Counted from the stretch's first letter, positions 1 to 11,686 are shown. The stretch is 64,000 bases of DNA from Neocallimastix lanati (nom. inval.) (GCA_016946835.1 JACVTC010000008.1:189501-253500); one strand, 5' to 3'. Notes: generated from the sequence alone by a model not told the origin. Numbers and translations: made by a program.

Positions 1-211
1 ATCAAAAACAATTTTATATTTCAAGCTTTCATATATTCAACACCAATATTTTTTATTTACTATTTAAAGGGAATTTACTTTCTCTTTTATTTTTTAATTT
101 ATTTTATTATATATATATAAAAAAAAAAAAAAATTTTTTATCTATTTTTTTATTATTTTTATTATTTTTTATTTTATTCTTCTTTTATTTTATTTTTTAG
201 GCTTTCTTGAA

Positions 212-3200
212 ATGGATAATACTTCTTCAAATTCAGCAACTATACCTGTTTTGCGGTGTGGCCTTCGAAGATACGATATTCAGAATAAAGATTTCATTCT
301 TATCTTTATTCATGATCTTCAATCATGGTCTGTTAGTAAACTTTGGGAATTTCTTAGTAAACGTATTTCCAATTGCAATGAAATAGTTCATGGAATTATA
401 AAAACACACACATCTAATATGGAAAATTACTTCATTTTAAGGATAAACTATGATAAACCCACTTATTTCCTTAATATTTTATTTCTTCTTACCCATTGCC
501 TTCCAATCAATAAAATTAATTGGATCCAAACCGACAAAATCAGAACTTTCAGTGAAGTTAAGAAATTTAACAACAAATTTTCTTCTTTTGAAACTAAATC
601 AATGGCTAAAGATTTTCTTTATAGTAATATTTATTCACCGTCTACTCAGTTCTTTAATCTTTGTGTCAGTTGGAACATTAATGGATGGAATGACGAAAAA
701 CGTGATAGTATTAGATACTTTAATGAAATTTTTAAACCCATCTGTATTTGCTTGCAAGAGGTCGGTAATAGCCATTACCTTAATGTACATTTAAATAATT
801 ACCCATTTCTTTGTCACTATAATACAATTTTACGTAAAGCTGATCCAAATATACCCGGTATGAGAGGTCTTAGTATAAGTGTACATCGTTCATGTTCATT
901 TTCTCCTGATCCCTTTGAATATAAGTATATCATTTCTGTCAACATTACTTCTTTTTGGGGAATTAAATGCACTATTGGTAATATTTATGTTCCTACGGTC
1001 ACTCATAAGGAAGAAAGAAAGAATGCCTTTTCAGAAATTACTAATTGGATAAAGAAACATACTAATACACCTTCTATTCTTGTAGGTGACTTTAATATGT
1101 CTAAATCCCAATTAGATAGTTTACTTAATAAATCTTCTTATCAGTGGTTCACTAAAAACTTATCAGGTCTCGATTTCACATGGGCTCGGGATGGTAGATC
1201 GTCTTGTATTGATCATGTTTTATTTAATTGTAAAATGAAGGAATACATTAATAAGGTATCTGTTTGTAGTACATTCAATGATATATCTGACCACTTCCCT
1301 CTTATCCTTTCCTGTAAGAAAGATGACTCAGAAGGTTTTGGTGCTCCTACTCCTTCTAGAAGATTCAAGTGGTCCCAACGCATGTGTAATGAAAAGCATA
1401 ATGAAATATTCTCAAGTAACTACTTCTCAATTTTTCTTAATGAATTTGATGATAATAAAGAATTAAGTTCTAATGTAATGGTCAATAAATTTATAGAAAC
1501 AGCTAATAAAGTTGGTGATAAAGTTCATGCTAGAGTTCCTTGTGATCTTAAAGGATCAGTTTTCCACTCCCCTTATTATATCAAGAAACTTCCTCATGAT
1601 AAGCATGTTGCATTTAATGAAATCAAAAATTTTTCTTTAGGTTCTAATCTTGAAAACCTTGATGAATTTTTAAATTTGCTTCATGAGTATAAAAATATAT
1701 GTGGTAAAGTCAGGTCAATTAAGTATTCTATTAAATCAAAACAATTTCATCAGTCAATAGAATCTGCATGTAATGATTTTCGTAATAAAAATGCTAGGAG
1801 TTCTTGGTTAAAATTAAAGAAGCTATCTCGCCCTATGTACTCTAATTCTATTTCGTCAAGTGTTTTAAAGGACGAGCAGGGTAACTTTTTATTTTCTCAT
1901 TCGGATCAATTAAATCGATTTGCTGAACATTACAGTGAACTAGCTTCTGATGTTACTCAACACAGTTTGGATAATGAATACTGGGTAAGTTTATTTGGAA
2001 CTAATCCTAATAATAATCCTACTTGGGATATTAATGATCCTATTTCTATGGAAGAAATTCAAAACACTGTGCTTGAAATGAAAAATAATAAAGCTCCTGG
2101 ACCCGATGGTATTCCGATTGAATTTTTTAAAGCCTTCTTTAGTAAATCTGATTTATCCGATAATCAAGTTGATTCTTCAGATGATCACTACTCTAAGTGT
2201 GCTAAATGTTTACTTTCATTATTTAACAAAATCTGGGATGGTGATTTCCCTGAAGAGTGGAATTCGGCTTCTATAATATCAATTCCAAAAAAAGGAGATC
2301 TTTCGGATTGTAATAATTATCGTGGTATTTCTCTTATTAATGTTGGCTTAAAAATTATTTCAAAGATTGTTACTAATAGAATTGCTAAATATGCCCTTGA
2401 ACATAAAATTGTTAGACCTGAACAATTTGGATTTAGAAATAAAGAAGAATGCATAAGTTTATATATTTCGATTAGAGAGATATGTCAAAGAAGAAAATTT
2501 CAAGGAAATTTTACTTATCTTGCTTTTCTCGATCTTAAAAAAGCCTATGATTCAGTACCTATCTTTAATATTTTGACCAAATTATATAACTTAGGAATTA
2601 GAGATAAATGTCATCTGTTTTTAAAGAATCTTTATCGATCTTCTAAAGCTCGTGCTTTTTTTAATGGTAATCTCTCGGAAGAATTTTTGATTAATCGTGG
2701 TGTTAGACAAGGATGCCCTCTATCTCCTATTTTATTCAATTTGTTCATTAATGATGTACTGGATAATTGTGATAAGTATGGTGTATATTTAGATTCTCAA
2801 TATTGTTGTGGTGGACTTTTTGCGGATGATATTGTTTTAGTTGCTCCATCTAAACAAGCTCTTAAGAAAATTTTGAATAAAGTTCATGAATGGGCTATTA
2901 AAAATGAAATGACTTTTGGAATTAATAAGTGTGCTACTCTTGTTGTAAAACCGATTAACTTTGTTAAACCGATAAATTATGAAGATCCATCTTTCTTTAT
3001 TGGTAATAACAAATTACCTAAAACTGACAACTATACCTATCTTGGTATTCCTTTTGATGAATCTTTATCACTGAAACCTATACAATCCAAATTAAACAGT
3101 AATTTAAATGTCAAGTTAAATTTGTACTTTCGATTTCTTATTAATAAATCTGTTCCTCTCCCATTGAAGAAATATGTTTTAATTTCGTTTATTCTTAGTC

Positions 3201-4336
3201 TTGTTATATATTATGCTCCTCTCTTTGGTTTAAATAAGAGCAGATGTTCTAAAGCTCAAAAAATTATTAATAGAGGACTTTATTGGAGTTACGGATTTAA
3301 ATCTCGCAATTCTTCTGTTAGTCTCTATAATATTACTCGTGAATTGAGAATACCTCCTCTTTCAGCTGTCTGTGCTATATCTCAATTACGATGCTTTAGA
3401 AAATGGAAAAACTCATCATGTATTATTAATCATCTCACTAATAATATTCCTACTATGTCACATTACTCATGGACTAAAGAATCAAGGACTTTGGATAAGA
3501 AATTAAATGGTAAGAAAACAAGTGAAATAAAAAAGTTTTATTGGGAAAGAGATGTCTTCAAACCCTCAAAAGCTAAAAAAGCAATTATTTACAAGGAGAA
3601 TGATTTTGGATTTATTTCAGAAATCAGAAACTTAACATTTCAATATCCTAAGTATCAGTTGGGATTCTTTTGGATTTCTCGAATTAGATGTGGTTTTAAA
3701 TTCGACATTAGTATTTCCATTAAAAGAAAAATCGTCTCAGAAGATTGCCCTAAATGTTGCCCTTGTTGTGGTGTTAGTGTACCTAGCTTTTCTCACTGGA
3801 TCTTTACCTGTAAAGAATTGGAATATTACAGAAATAAATCTTTACCTTTTCTAGATGATCTCTTTTTGAAGTTTGCATTGATAATTGAACAAAAATCCTT
3901 GGATGTTTCTTTTGATTCAGAAAAGGATTATGATAATAATATTTATTATTATATATTGAGTGCACTTCTTGGTGGGCGTTCAATATATTCAAAAATTAAA
4001 GTTAATGATGGGGAACAAAGACAATTAGTTGACAATATTTTTAAACAAAGTTCAACTTCGTCAACTGTTCCGTATTTTGTGGGGATTGCGGAGTTTCTAA
4101 CAAACGTAATACCATTAATTTGTCGATCTTTTAGTTTGATGATGAAATGGTATTCCGTTGAATCTACCGTTACCAAGAGCGTCGACGTCGAAACGATAAG
4201 GCATGGATTTTCACCTCCAGATACAGATTCGATTGATAACACTAACGCTGAAATTATTACTCGCAATAATGGACGTGGTGTTATTATCGAGGAATGGGAA
4301 AAGTTAGAGGCTATTGCTTCTAACGCACTTTTATAA
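212..4336 (+). CDS. LINE polyprotein: RRM-like N-terminus, AP endonuclease, reverse transcriptase, zinc-binding C-terminus
   Basis: 1374 residues. Residues about 25-110 have a beta-alpha-beta-beta-alpha-beta pattern (FILIFIHDLQSW ... YFILRI ... INKINWIQTD) suggesting an RRM-like nucleic-acid-binding fold; this is inference. Residues 147-368 are an exonuclease-endonuclease-phosphatase domain that would nick the target, with WNINGW, QE (182-183), GDFN (292-295), IDH (333-335) and SDH (359-361). Residues about 600-900 are reverse transcriptase, with APGPDG, a GVRQGCPLSP block and the catalytic FADD near 870. Near 1179-1202 a CPKCCPCC ... HWIFTC cluster is the usual C-terminal zinc motif of such LINEs. 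All catalytic residues looked for are present, so the protein may be functional. The single-frame layout, with an ORF1-like domain fused ahead of the endonuclease, is notable. The first ATG follows an AG-ended T-rich tract. Confidence 0.92.
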   Translation: MDNTSSNSATIPVLRCGLRRYDIQNKDFILIFIHDLQSWSVSKLWEFLSKRISNCNEIVHGIIKTHTSNMENYFILRINYDKPTYFLNILFLLTHCLPINKINWIQTDKIRTFSEVKKFNNKFSSFETKSMAKDFLYSNIYSPSTQFFNLCVSWNINGWNDEKRDSIRYFNEIFKPICICLQEVGNSHYLNVHLNNYPFLCHYNTILRKADPNIPGMRGLSISVHRSCSFSPDPFEYKYIISVNITSFWGIKCTIGNIYVPTVTHKEERKNAFSEITNWIKKHTNTPSILVGDFNMSKSQLDSLLNKSSYQWFTKNLSGLDFTWARDGRSSCIDHVLFNCKMKEYINKVSVCSTFNDISDHFPLILSCKKDDSEGFGAPTPSRRFKWSQRMCNEKHNEIFSSNYFSIFLNEFDDNKELSSNVMVNKFIETANKVGDKVHARVPCDLKGSVFHSPYYIKKLPHDKHVAFNEIKNFSLGSNLENLDEFLNLLHEYKNICGKVRSIKYSIKSKQFHQSIESACNDFRNKNARSSWLKLKKLSRPMYSNSISSSVLKDEQGNFLFSHSDQLNRFAEHYSELASDVTQHSLDNEYWVSLFGTNPNNNPTWDINDPISMEEIQNTVLEMKNNKAPGPDGIPIEFFKAFFSKSDLSDNQVDSSDDHYSKCAKCLLSLFNKIWDGDFPEEWNSASIISIPKKGDLSDCNNYRGISLINVGLKIISKIVTNRIAKYALEHKIVRPEQFGFRNKEECISLYISIREICQRRKFQGNFTYLAFLDLKKAYDSVPIFNILTKLYNLGIRDKCHLFLKNLYRSSKARAFFNGNLSEEFLINRGVRQGCPLSPILFNLFINDVLDNCDKYGVYLDSQYCCGGLFADDIVLVAPSKQALKKILNKVHEWAIKNEMTFGINKCATLVVKPINFVKPINYEDPSFFIGNNKLPKTDNYTYLGIPFDESLSLKPIQSKLNSNLNVKLNLYFRFLINKSVPLPLKKYVLISFILSLVIYYAPLFGLNKSRCSKAQKIINRGLYWSYGFKSRNSSVSLYNITRELRIPPLSAVCAISQLRCFRKWKNSSCIINHLTNNIPTMSHYSWTKESRTLDKKLNGKKTSEIKKFYWERDVFKPSKAKKAIIYKENDFGFISEIRNLTFQYPKYQLGFFWISRIRCGFKFDISISIKRKIVSEDCPKCCPCCGVSVPSFSHWIFTCKELEYYRNKSLPFLDDLFLKFALIIEQKSLDVSFDSEKDYDNNIYYYILSALLGGRSIYSKIKVNDGEQRQLVDNIFKQSSTSSTVPYFVGIAEFLTNVIPLICRSFSLMMKWYSVESTVTKSVDVETIRHGFSPPDTDSIDNTNAEIITRNNGRGVIIEEWEKLEAIASNALL

Positions 4337-4461
4337 TTTTATAATATATAATATTTTATTTCATGTATTTTATTTGTTATTTTTTTCATTTAATTTCATG
4401 TAATTTTATTATTATTATAAATTAAATAAAGTTATTCTCTAAGTCTAAAAAAAAAAAAAAA
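212..4461 (+). mobile_element. Full-length LINE (non-LTR retrotransposon)
   Basis: The unit consists of a single long reading frame (212-4336), a short AT-rich 3' UTR and a 15-nt poly(A) tail at 4447-4461, the classic 3' end of a target-primed retrotransposon. The sequence just before the tail (AGTTATTCTCTAAGTCT) recurs before the tail of the truncated copy at 19576-20299, which fixes the 3' end of the family. The 5' boundary is not determined: the 211 bases before the ATG are T-rich and end in TTTTTTAG, and the element may start outside the window. I found no convincing target-site duplication. The uninterrupted frame suggests recent activity. Confidence 0.9.
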
Positions 4462-5185
4462 CTAAATTATTATTATTGATTAATTTTTTATTTTATTTTG
4501 ATTAAAGTGTCTATTTATAATTAAATATCCCGGGTAGGGGGGTACTCGATTTATGTATAATAAATCACCTGCAAGGGAAATCAACTTTACTCTTATATAG
4601 TAGATCCATAGTACTGGTGTAAAATAGTAGTAAAGTTATATTTTGTGTTAATTAATAACATTATGCGCAATGGTAATGTTCTTGGTAAAATTCTTTTCCG
4701 GTGATCATTCACTGCAGAAAATAATGGTGCATTTTTGGAACATTGTTAAATAAGTTACACCCAAGAATAAGTAATACATTTTCATTGTATTTCTATTATC
4801 ATATAGTATTACTATTCTCATGTAAGAATCTATTGTATTCAATTGAATTTCAACTATATATTTCATGTATCCCGTTGTAAGAGATTGATTCACTCTAAAT
4901 CTTGTAGTAATTTATTTAACTCTTTACTAATTTGGTGCCATTATATTTCATCAATTCAATCTTAATTAAATACTTTATGATATTCAAATTAAATAATCTA
5001 CTGAAAGAAGTGCTAAATCAAATTATTTTTCAATCATTCAACAAACTACTAATTATTGAAATTATTTACTCCAAAAAGATATAAATTATTACAATTCTCA
5101 TTATACTCAAATCTTTATAATAAAAACTGACTTTTATTTTTTTATTTTTTTTAGTTTATTTATTTTTAATTCTTTTATTACTATT
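4462..5185. other. Non-coding spacer, possible 5' UTR of the next LINE
   Basis: No gene recognised. A patch around 4528-4720 is less AT-rich than its surroundings (CCCGGGTAGGGGGGTACTCG) and lies directly upstream of the second LINE reading frame, so it may be that element's 5' UTR or internal promoter. The end is a T-rich tract closing in TTTTTTTTAG, as before the first LINE's ATG. Confidence 0.4.
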
Positions 5186-6885
5186 ATGGAAATCCAATAT
5201 ATAAAAAATAAGAATTTTATTCGAAGAGGTTCAAGGTGCCACGGTATTCCAATGGAAAATACGAAACTACTCTTTATTCGCGGACTTCGATCTTGGCCAG
5301 AAATCAAAATGAGAAAACATTTAATGAAAACTCTGAAAGAATTAAATAACAAGGTTTTATCAGTTAAACGTATTGCTAATTTTAATGATGTATTCTTTAA
5401 AATTAAAATAGTAGGTAATGAAGAAGAAATAACTTCTATTACTGAATGTATTGTTAATAGTTTCAAACGTGCTTCAATTAATGTTATTAATTGTAGCAAA
5501 AGGAATCATAAATATAGTTTTTTCTTCTCTCAAAAGGAAACATTTTGCCTTATCAGAAAAAGTGAATTCATCATATAATATCAACTTATTCACTACTTCA
5601 ATCTCAAATACAAGTTCAAGTCAAAATTTAAATTCAAGTTCAAATACAGATTTATGTCCAAGTTCAAGTACAAGTTCAAGTACAAGTTCAAGTACAAGTT
5701 CAAGTACAAGTTCAAGTACAAGTTCAAGTACAAGTTCAAGTTCAAGTTCAAGTTCTAGTTCAAATTCAAGTTTAGGTTCAATTTCAAATTTATGTTTAAA
5801 TTCAGTTTCAAGTTCAGTTTCAAATTCAAATTCCAGTACAATCAATTATAATAATTCCAATCATATTAATAACACTCAAATTAATAATAATACAATTAAA
5901 TAATTTTCTCTATGTGTCAGTTGGAATACTAATGGATGGAACTTTGATAAAAAAGACAGTGTTGAATTCTTTATTTCAATGTACAATCCACTTTTCTTAT
6001 GCTTTCAAGAAATAGGAAATGTTTCAAGTTCTAATAGTAAATATCCATGTCGAGTATCATTAAAAAACTATAAACATTTCTTCAAAAAAGCTAATAATGA
6101 AATTCCCGGTCAAAGAGGACTTTATATAGGGTTTCATAATTCTTGTCAAGCCTCTCTTGAAAACAACACTTATGAGTATATTATTTCTTTGTATACTTAT
6201 AATTTTTTGAAATTTCACTAAATGTTCTATCGGTAATGTGTACGTACCTCATAGCGTCCATAGCCTTCATGCTAGAACTGCTAGAATTGAAATTTTGTCT
6301 TGGTTAAATAGTCACTCTTCTCATTCTTCGATGTTGGTTGGTGATTTTAATTTACCTACTGAGAAATTAGGTAATTTGCTCTCTAAATTTAGTAATTGGA
6401 AAATTCTTCCCTTATGAGGATCCTCAATTTTATGGAGTAGAGGTAATAGAGAATATGATATATATCATGCGATTGTCAATGATAATATGTTAGATTTACT
6501 TTCATATGGTACTTTTATTGACTTTCCCCCCCATTTCGGATCATAAGCCTTTATTAATAAAAGGTAAATGTTTTTCATTAGATAATTCAGATAATTCTTT
6601 CTCTCTGCCTAAAAAGACAGTAAAATGGGATAGATTAAAATGTATAAATAAAAAAGAATCAATTTTTGACAATAACTATTTTAGTGTATTAGAGGAAGTG
6701 ATTCCAGATCCTAATATTAGTATTGATGATGTTTCTAAGAAATTTATATCGACTTCATTCAATATTGCTAAAGAACTTAATATAACGTCAATGTCAGAGG
6801 TAAGAAAATCTTTTTTTCATATGTCACAGAAAGTATTTAATTTTCAAAAACTCAAAATGAAATTATATAAAAACCATTAAAAGAG
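5186..6885 (+). mobile_element. Diverged LINE, 5' half only, decayed
   Basis: Residues from the ATG at 5186 (TKLLFIRGLRSW ...) match the N-terminal RRM-like region of the intact LINE in order and spacing. A Ser/Thr-coding TCAAGT repeat follows in a different frame, then the endonuclease domain from about 5913 (LCVSWNTNGWN, then QEIGN near 6007). It continues after a frame change near 6221 with GNVYVPH and GDFN (6340s), and after further breaks with SDHKPL near 6540. Homology stops near 6885, well before the reverse transcriptase, at a 7-bp microsatellite. At least three frame changes or stops separate the pieces, so this copy is dead. It belongs to the same lineage as the 212-4461 element but to a different subfamily. 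Confidence 0.82.
5595..5850 (+). repeat. TCAAGT / TCAAGTACAAGT hexamer-dodecamer repeat
   Basis: Tandem TCAAGT and ACAAGT units with diverged AAATTCAAGT-type edges. On the plus strand they read as Ser/Thr (STSSSTSSS...), on the minus strand as Leu/Glu. The array sits between the RRM-like and endonuclease regions of the decayed LINE, where the intact element has only a short linker. Confidence 0.85.
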
Positions 6886-6902
6886 AAGGTTCTTATGATA
6901 AT

Positions 6903-6968
6903 TTAAAAATATAAAATATAAAATATAAAATATAAAATATAAAATATAAAATATAAAATATAAAATAA
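6903..6968. repeat. ATAAAAT 7-bp tandem repeat
   Basis: About nine copies of ATAAAAT mark the junction between the LINE fragment and the copia fossil. Confidence 0.9.
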
Positions 6969-6989
6969 TAAACATAGAAAACGCTACAA

Positions 6990-8240
6990 TAATGAATATA
7001 TGATTAGAAATCATCCAACAAAGAGAATGAAATCATTCAATATTAAAGATATTTTAAATTTAGATACAGTTGCACTTCTAGCAATAGACGACAAAAAGTT
7101 TATTGAACCTAGTAACTATAAAGAAATATTTTCAATGAATGATAAAAGACATGTGGCTAAAAGCAGTGGATGAAGAGTTGGATAATATGAAGAGAATGAA
7201 GGTATTCACAATTATTAATAAAGTTCCAAAAGACGCAAATATTATTTCAACAAGATGGGTTCTCAAATACAAAAGAAACTCAGAAGGTAAAATGGTTAAA
7301 TATAAAGCAAAGCAAGATTAGTAACAAAGGGTTACAGCCAGATATACGGTGTTGACTACAAAAACACTTTTTTCACCTACCCTCAAACGAAATAAACTTA
7401 AAATTATAATTGCCATTGCAGTTCAAAGAAAATTACATATACATCAAATAGATATTAAGGCAGCCTACTTGAATGCCAAATTGAATGAAGATATCTATAT
7501 GTTGCTGCCAGAAAGTATGAAACAAAAGGGATATTGTAAATTAAATAAAGCTTTATATGGGTTAAAACAGTCTGGAAGAATGTGGAATGAAACTTTTAAT
7601 AAGGTATTGTTAAAACTAAATTTTAAAAGATTTTTAAGCGACCCATGCGTCTATGTTAAAAAAGATAAAAAAAAATGAAATTGTATGTTTATTAGCAGTC
7701 TACGTGGATGATAAAATTATTACAGGAACGGATGATGAAATAATTAAAACAAAGTCTTTAATTAAAGAAAATTTCGAAGCTACAGATGTGGGTGAAGTAG
7801 ATTTTATTATATGTATAAAAATTGTAAAATGTAAAGATGGTTACATAATCCATCTAAAGAAATATTTAGATGATTTATTTTAAATAAATTTAACATAAAT
7901 AAATATAATCCGACATTAAATACTATACCAATTGAATCAACTAATTTAAGAAGCAGAAAATTCAACGTAACTAAATATAAGCAGGCTATAGGATCTCTGT
8001 TATATTTAGCTATTAGCACAAGACGAGATATACTATTTTCCGTTAGTAAAGCTTCCAGAAAATCAGATAATCCTACGTATGAAGACTTGTACAAAGTATT
8101 AAAAATATTCAAATATTTAAGGGGTAATCCCAATTATGGTATAAAAATCACATTTACTAATAATTTAAATTTCAATGTTTAAGTAGATACTGATTTAGGT
8201 GGCGATAAAGAAACGAGAAGGGCCATAAAGCAATTGTATG
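6990..8240 (+). mobile_element. Ty1/copia pol fossil (reverse transcriptase to RNase H)
   Basis: Recognisable copia reverse transcriptase blocks run in order: the entry region (MWLKAVDEELDNM, ISTRWVLKYK), HQIDIKAAYLNA, KALYGLKQSGRMWNE, the catalytic VYVDD near 7700, then GSLLYLAISTRRDI and the start of RNase H (DTDLGGDKETRR). It is an old broken copy with several breaks and no recognisable terminal repeats of its own. It directly abuts the second copia fossil. Confidence 0.88.
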
Positions 8241-8379
8241 CTTGAACAAAAATAATAAAAATTATCATAATAATTATAGTAATTTTCATATAATAATTTT
8301 CACAAAAATTATAATAATAAAAATAGAAATAATAAGCATAGAAATATTAATTTTAATAATAAAAATAATAATTCTAACA

Positions 8380-10171
8380 ATAGAAATAGTTATAATTATA
8401 CAGCTTATAAAATTTATGATATTACAAACAATAAAGTTATTTTATCGCATTATGTGGATTTTTATGAAATTTTCCAGGTAATATTTCGGCACCTTTTACT
8501 CCTCCTATATTATAATTTTTAATCCAAATAACGAAATCGGGGAAGGTATTAATAACAATTTTAACTTTCCTTTTATTTTAGATGATGAAAATGTAAATAA
8601 TAATGATAATATTAATAATAATATTAATAATAATAATAATATTATTGATAATAATGATAATAATAATAATAATGATAATAATGATAATAATGATAATAAT
8701 GATAATGATATTGTTGAAGAAAATAATTTTAATAAAAATGATTATTACAACTCTTATAATATTAATGAATATAATTTTTCTAATAATAGTAATTCTACAA
8801 TAATTACTAAACCAAATAATTTAATAATTGATAAAAATAATAATAATTTATCAAATTACAATAATCCAAATATTTCTTACAATATAAATAAAAATTCAAT
8901 TCCCAATTTTTATAATAATAAAATTGATGTTAATGATTTTCAAGAATTTTATAATAATTTATTATAAAATAATTATCAAAATTTAATTTATAATTTACAT
9001 TAATATTTTAATAATTTAGAGAATAATAATTTCACATTCAACTAATTTGAATAATACTTATCAAAAATTATATTCAAATCAGGAGAATCAAATTAAATTT
9101 AAATAAAAAGTTATATGAAATGACTTACCAAAACGTTAAAGATAAAAACAATTTAAAAAATGGAAATATTAAATTTATTGAAAATATAAATTTAAATACT
9201 AATTTGAATGAGAATTTAAAAGAAAAGTTAAATTATAATTCAAAATATAATGAAAAAAGTAATCAAAATAAAGAATTAGATAATATTGAAAATGTCAAAA
9301 ATAATAAATTAAATTCCAATAAATCAACAATTGAAAATAACATAAATATTAATAAAAAACCTAATAATAATTTAACAAATAATATTTAACAACATAATAA
9401 TATAATTGATATTTCAAATAAAAATAATAATTTAAATACTCAAAATATTAACAAAGAAGTATTTGATAAAAATAATTTTGCTAAGTTTAAACATAAAAGT
9501 AAATTAGAAGAAGAAAAAGAAGAAAATGAGAATGAAGAAATATAATTAAATAAAAAGAAGAAAACAGATTTTAAATTGGATAATATTATTAATTTATCAG
9601 CATTAACTTCATCAATAAAATTAGTAGAACCAAGAAAATTCAAAGACATCAAAAATGGACTTGATGAGAAAGAATAGACTTTAGCGGTGGAGAAAGAATT
9701 TAAAAATATGTTGGATAACAAAGTATTTATTGAATGCAACACTCCACCAAAAAAAGCAACAATAATCAAACCTCTATTGGTTTTTACATATAAATATGAT
9801 AGCAATGGAGATATAATTAAAAGAAAAGCTAGACTGGCTGCCCGTGGATGCACTCAAGAAGCGGGTGTAGATTTCTCAGATACTTTTACTTTTACACCTA
9901 CCTTACATCAAGATGTATTATGAATACTATGTTCAGTTTCAGCCTACAATAAATACAAAATACACCAAATAGATGTGAAAGCTGCAGCTGCATATTTAAA
10001 CGCAGATTTAAAAGAAAATATATATCTCGAATGTCCTGAAGGTTATAAGAATAAAAACAGCAAATATTGGAAATTAATAAAGGCACTGTATGGGTTGAAG
10101 CAGGCTGGACGTGCTTGGAATGAAAAATTAAATATGGAATTAAATAATATTAAATTTAAAAGATCAATGAG
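8380..10171 (+). mobile_element. Second Ty1/copia pol fossil (integrase tail, Asn-rich linker, reverse transcriptase)
   Basis: The left part carries a copia integrase C-terminal signature (YKIYDITNNKVILSHYVDF, about 8405-8465). A long AAT/GAT-rich stretch follows that would encode poly-Asn/Asp linker, then reverse transcriptase from about 9600 with KRKARLAARGCTQ, HQIDVKAA and KALYGLKQAGRAWNE. The reading resumes at 10875 on the far side of an inserted solo LTR and reaches the YVDD catalytic box near 10945. The copy is broken at several places and looks old; its relation to the fossil just upstream is unclear. Confidence 0.8.
8580..8720. repeat. AAT/GAT trinucleotide-rich stretch
   Basis: Runs of AATAAT interspersed with GAT inside the linker of the copia fossil; they read as Asn/Asp in the element's direction. 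Confidence 0.7.
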
Positions 10172-10874
10172 TGTAAAGACGTGATTATCCCAATCACATT
10201 TTAAATTAAAAATTTTTCTTGTGTAATTCAAAAATGTAAATTATTCCTTGATTTATAAAATAATAAGCAAAGTAAATAAATCATATGAACTAAATTTTTG
10301 AATTATATTCTTTAAGCAACAAGATAAATTTTTAATGTAATAATTTTTATAAAATTTAATTCTGAGAAAATTATTGTTGTAAAATAATTTAAATGAATTA
10401 ATTAAAGTTTAAAACAAAATAAATTAATAATTTATTTTGTGAAAATTAAGTTTCAAAATTTAATCATGACTCCTTTAACATTGTTTTTAAATCGAAAATA
10501 AATAAAGACTTTACTTATAATATTAAAATAATAAATAGATAATAAATGTACTTAATTTTAATTATTTAGTATTTAGTTTAATTAATAATTATATTTTTCT
10601 AAATTTAGTTATAGTTTATAAATTTATTATTTAATAAAATTCATTAGGATAGTTTTATATTAAAATATATGTAATTTAAATAAAATAATATATTATCAAT
10701 GTATTTAGGAAAAGTATAAATAGAAGATACTTTTCATATTTTTTCTCGATGTAATTGTTATTTAACAAATAACTATTAAATATTAATAAAATATATTTTA
10801 ATAAAAAATTTTTTTAATAAAATAAAATTTATTGTATTTTGTTATTGTAATCTATTTTAGTGTTTTCTTTTACA
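10172..10874. mobile_element. Solo LTR nested in copia fossil
   Basis: The 703-bp segment begins TGTAAAGAC and ends TTTTACA, an inverted TGTAAA/TTTACA terminus. It is flanked by the direct 5-bp duplication ATGAG at 10167-10171 and 10875-10879. The host copia reading continues directly after the right duplication, proving an insertion. No internal region is present, so it is a solo LTR left by LTR-LTR recombination. A hairpin GTGATT...AATCAC lies at its left end. Orientation was not decided. Confidence 0.88.
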
Positions 10875-10879
10875 ATGAG

Positions 10880-10968
10880 TGAACCATGCTTATATATTAA
10901 AAGAGATAAAAAAAAAATAAAATTTCATGTATTTTAGCTGTATATGTGGATGATATTTTAATTACAGG
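10880..10968 (+). mobile_element. Copia reverse transcriptase fossil, continuation
   Basis: Contains the residues around the catalytic YVDD of the second copia fossil, displaced here by the solo LTR insertion, and stops at the next LTR. Confidence 0.75.
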
Positions 10969-11686
10969 TGTAAAGATTTAATAAAATCTTTAATAATTAA
11001 TTATATAATAATTAATTAATGTAATAAAATTACATAAATTTATGATTTACGTATATGAAAATTAATTATAAATTTATGTAAACTTTTCATAAAGGATAAA
11101 TTATTATTTAAATAATTTTGGATAGTTTATTTAATCTAAATAATTTATTTAAGTTAGTTAATTTAGTTTAGTTAGTTTAAAATACTTTAAAATTAATTTC
11201 GGAATAGTTTTAAATAGTTAAAATTAGTTTAAATAGTTTACAAAAATAGTTTTGAATTGTAAATATATAAACATTAGTATTAATAATATTTAAATAATAA
11301 ATAAATTATAAATGAGTTCTTATTGAATTAAATTATTATTGTAAATAAGTTGAAAGTTTATTGAATTAATTATTGTTTAGTTTTAGTTAATTATTATTTA
11401 ATAAAATTATTAATAAATATTTTGTTTATAAATAAATAGTAATATATGTAAATTAGATAGAAATAATATAATATAATATAATCATAAAAAATTATAAATA
11501 CATGTAAATTTCTATAATTAAATCGATGTATTAATTATTGACTATCAAATAGTTAATAACGAGAAGAGATTTATTTTTAAATTTAATAAAAGATTATTTA
11601 TTAAAAAAGGAATTTTTTTTATTACATGTTTTTAATTATTTTGTGTATTTTGTTATTTGCAATCTGTTTCTTCCAAACTCTTTACA
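10969..11686. mobile_element. Second LTR, related to the solo LTR
   Basis: The 718-bp segment starts TGTAAAGA and ends CTTTACA like the solo LTR at 10172. The last ~45 bases (GTATTTTGTTATTTGCAATCTG ... CTTTACA) align with that LTR's end, while the middle is strongly diverged. It interrupts the copia fossil just after its YVDD box. No matching 5-bp flank is visible, so one side may have been rearranged. Confidence 0.65.

Noticed and set aside
5621-5845. Leu/Glu-rich minus-strand frame
   Set aside because: Shadow of the TCAAGT repeat.
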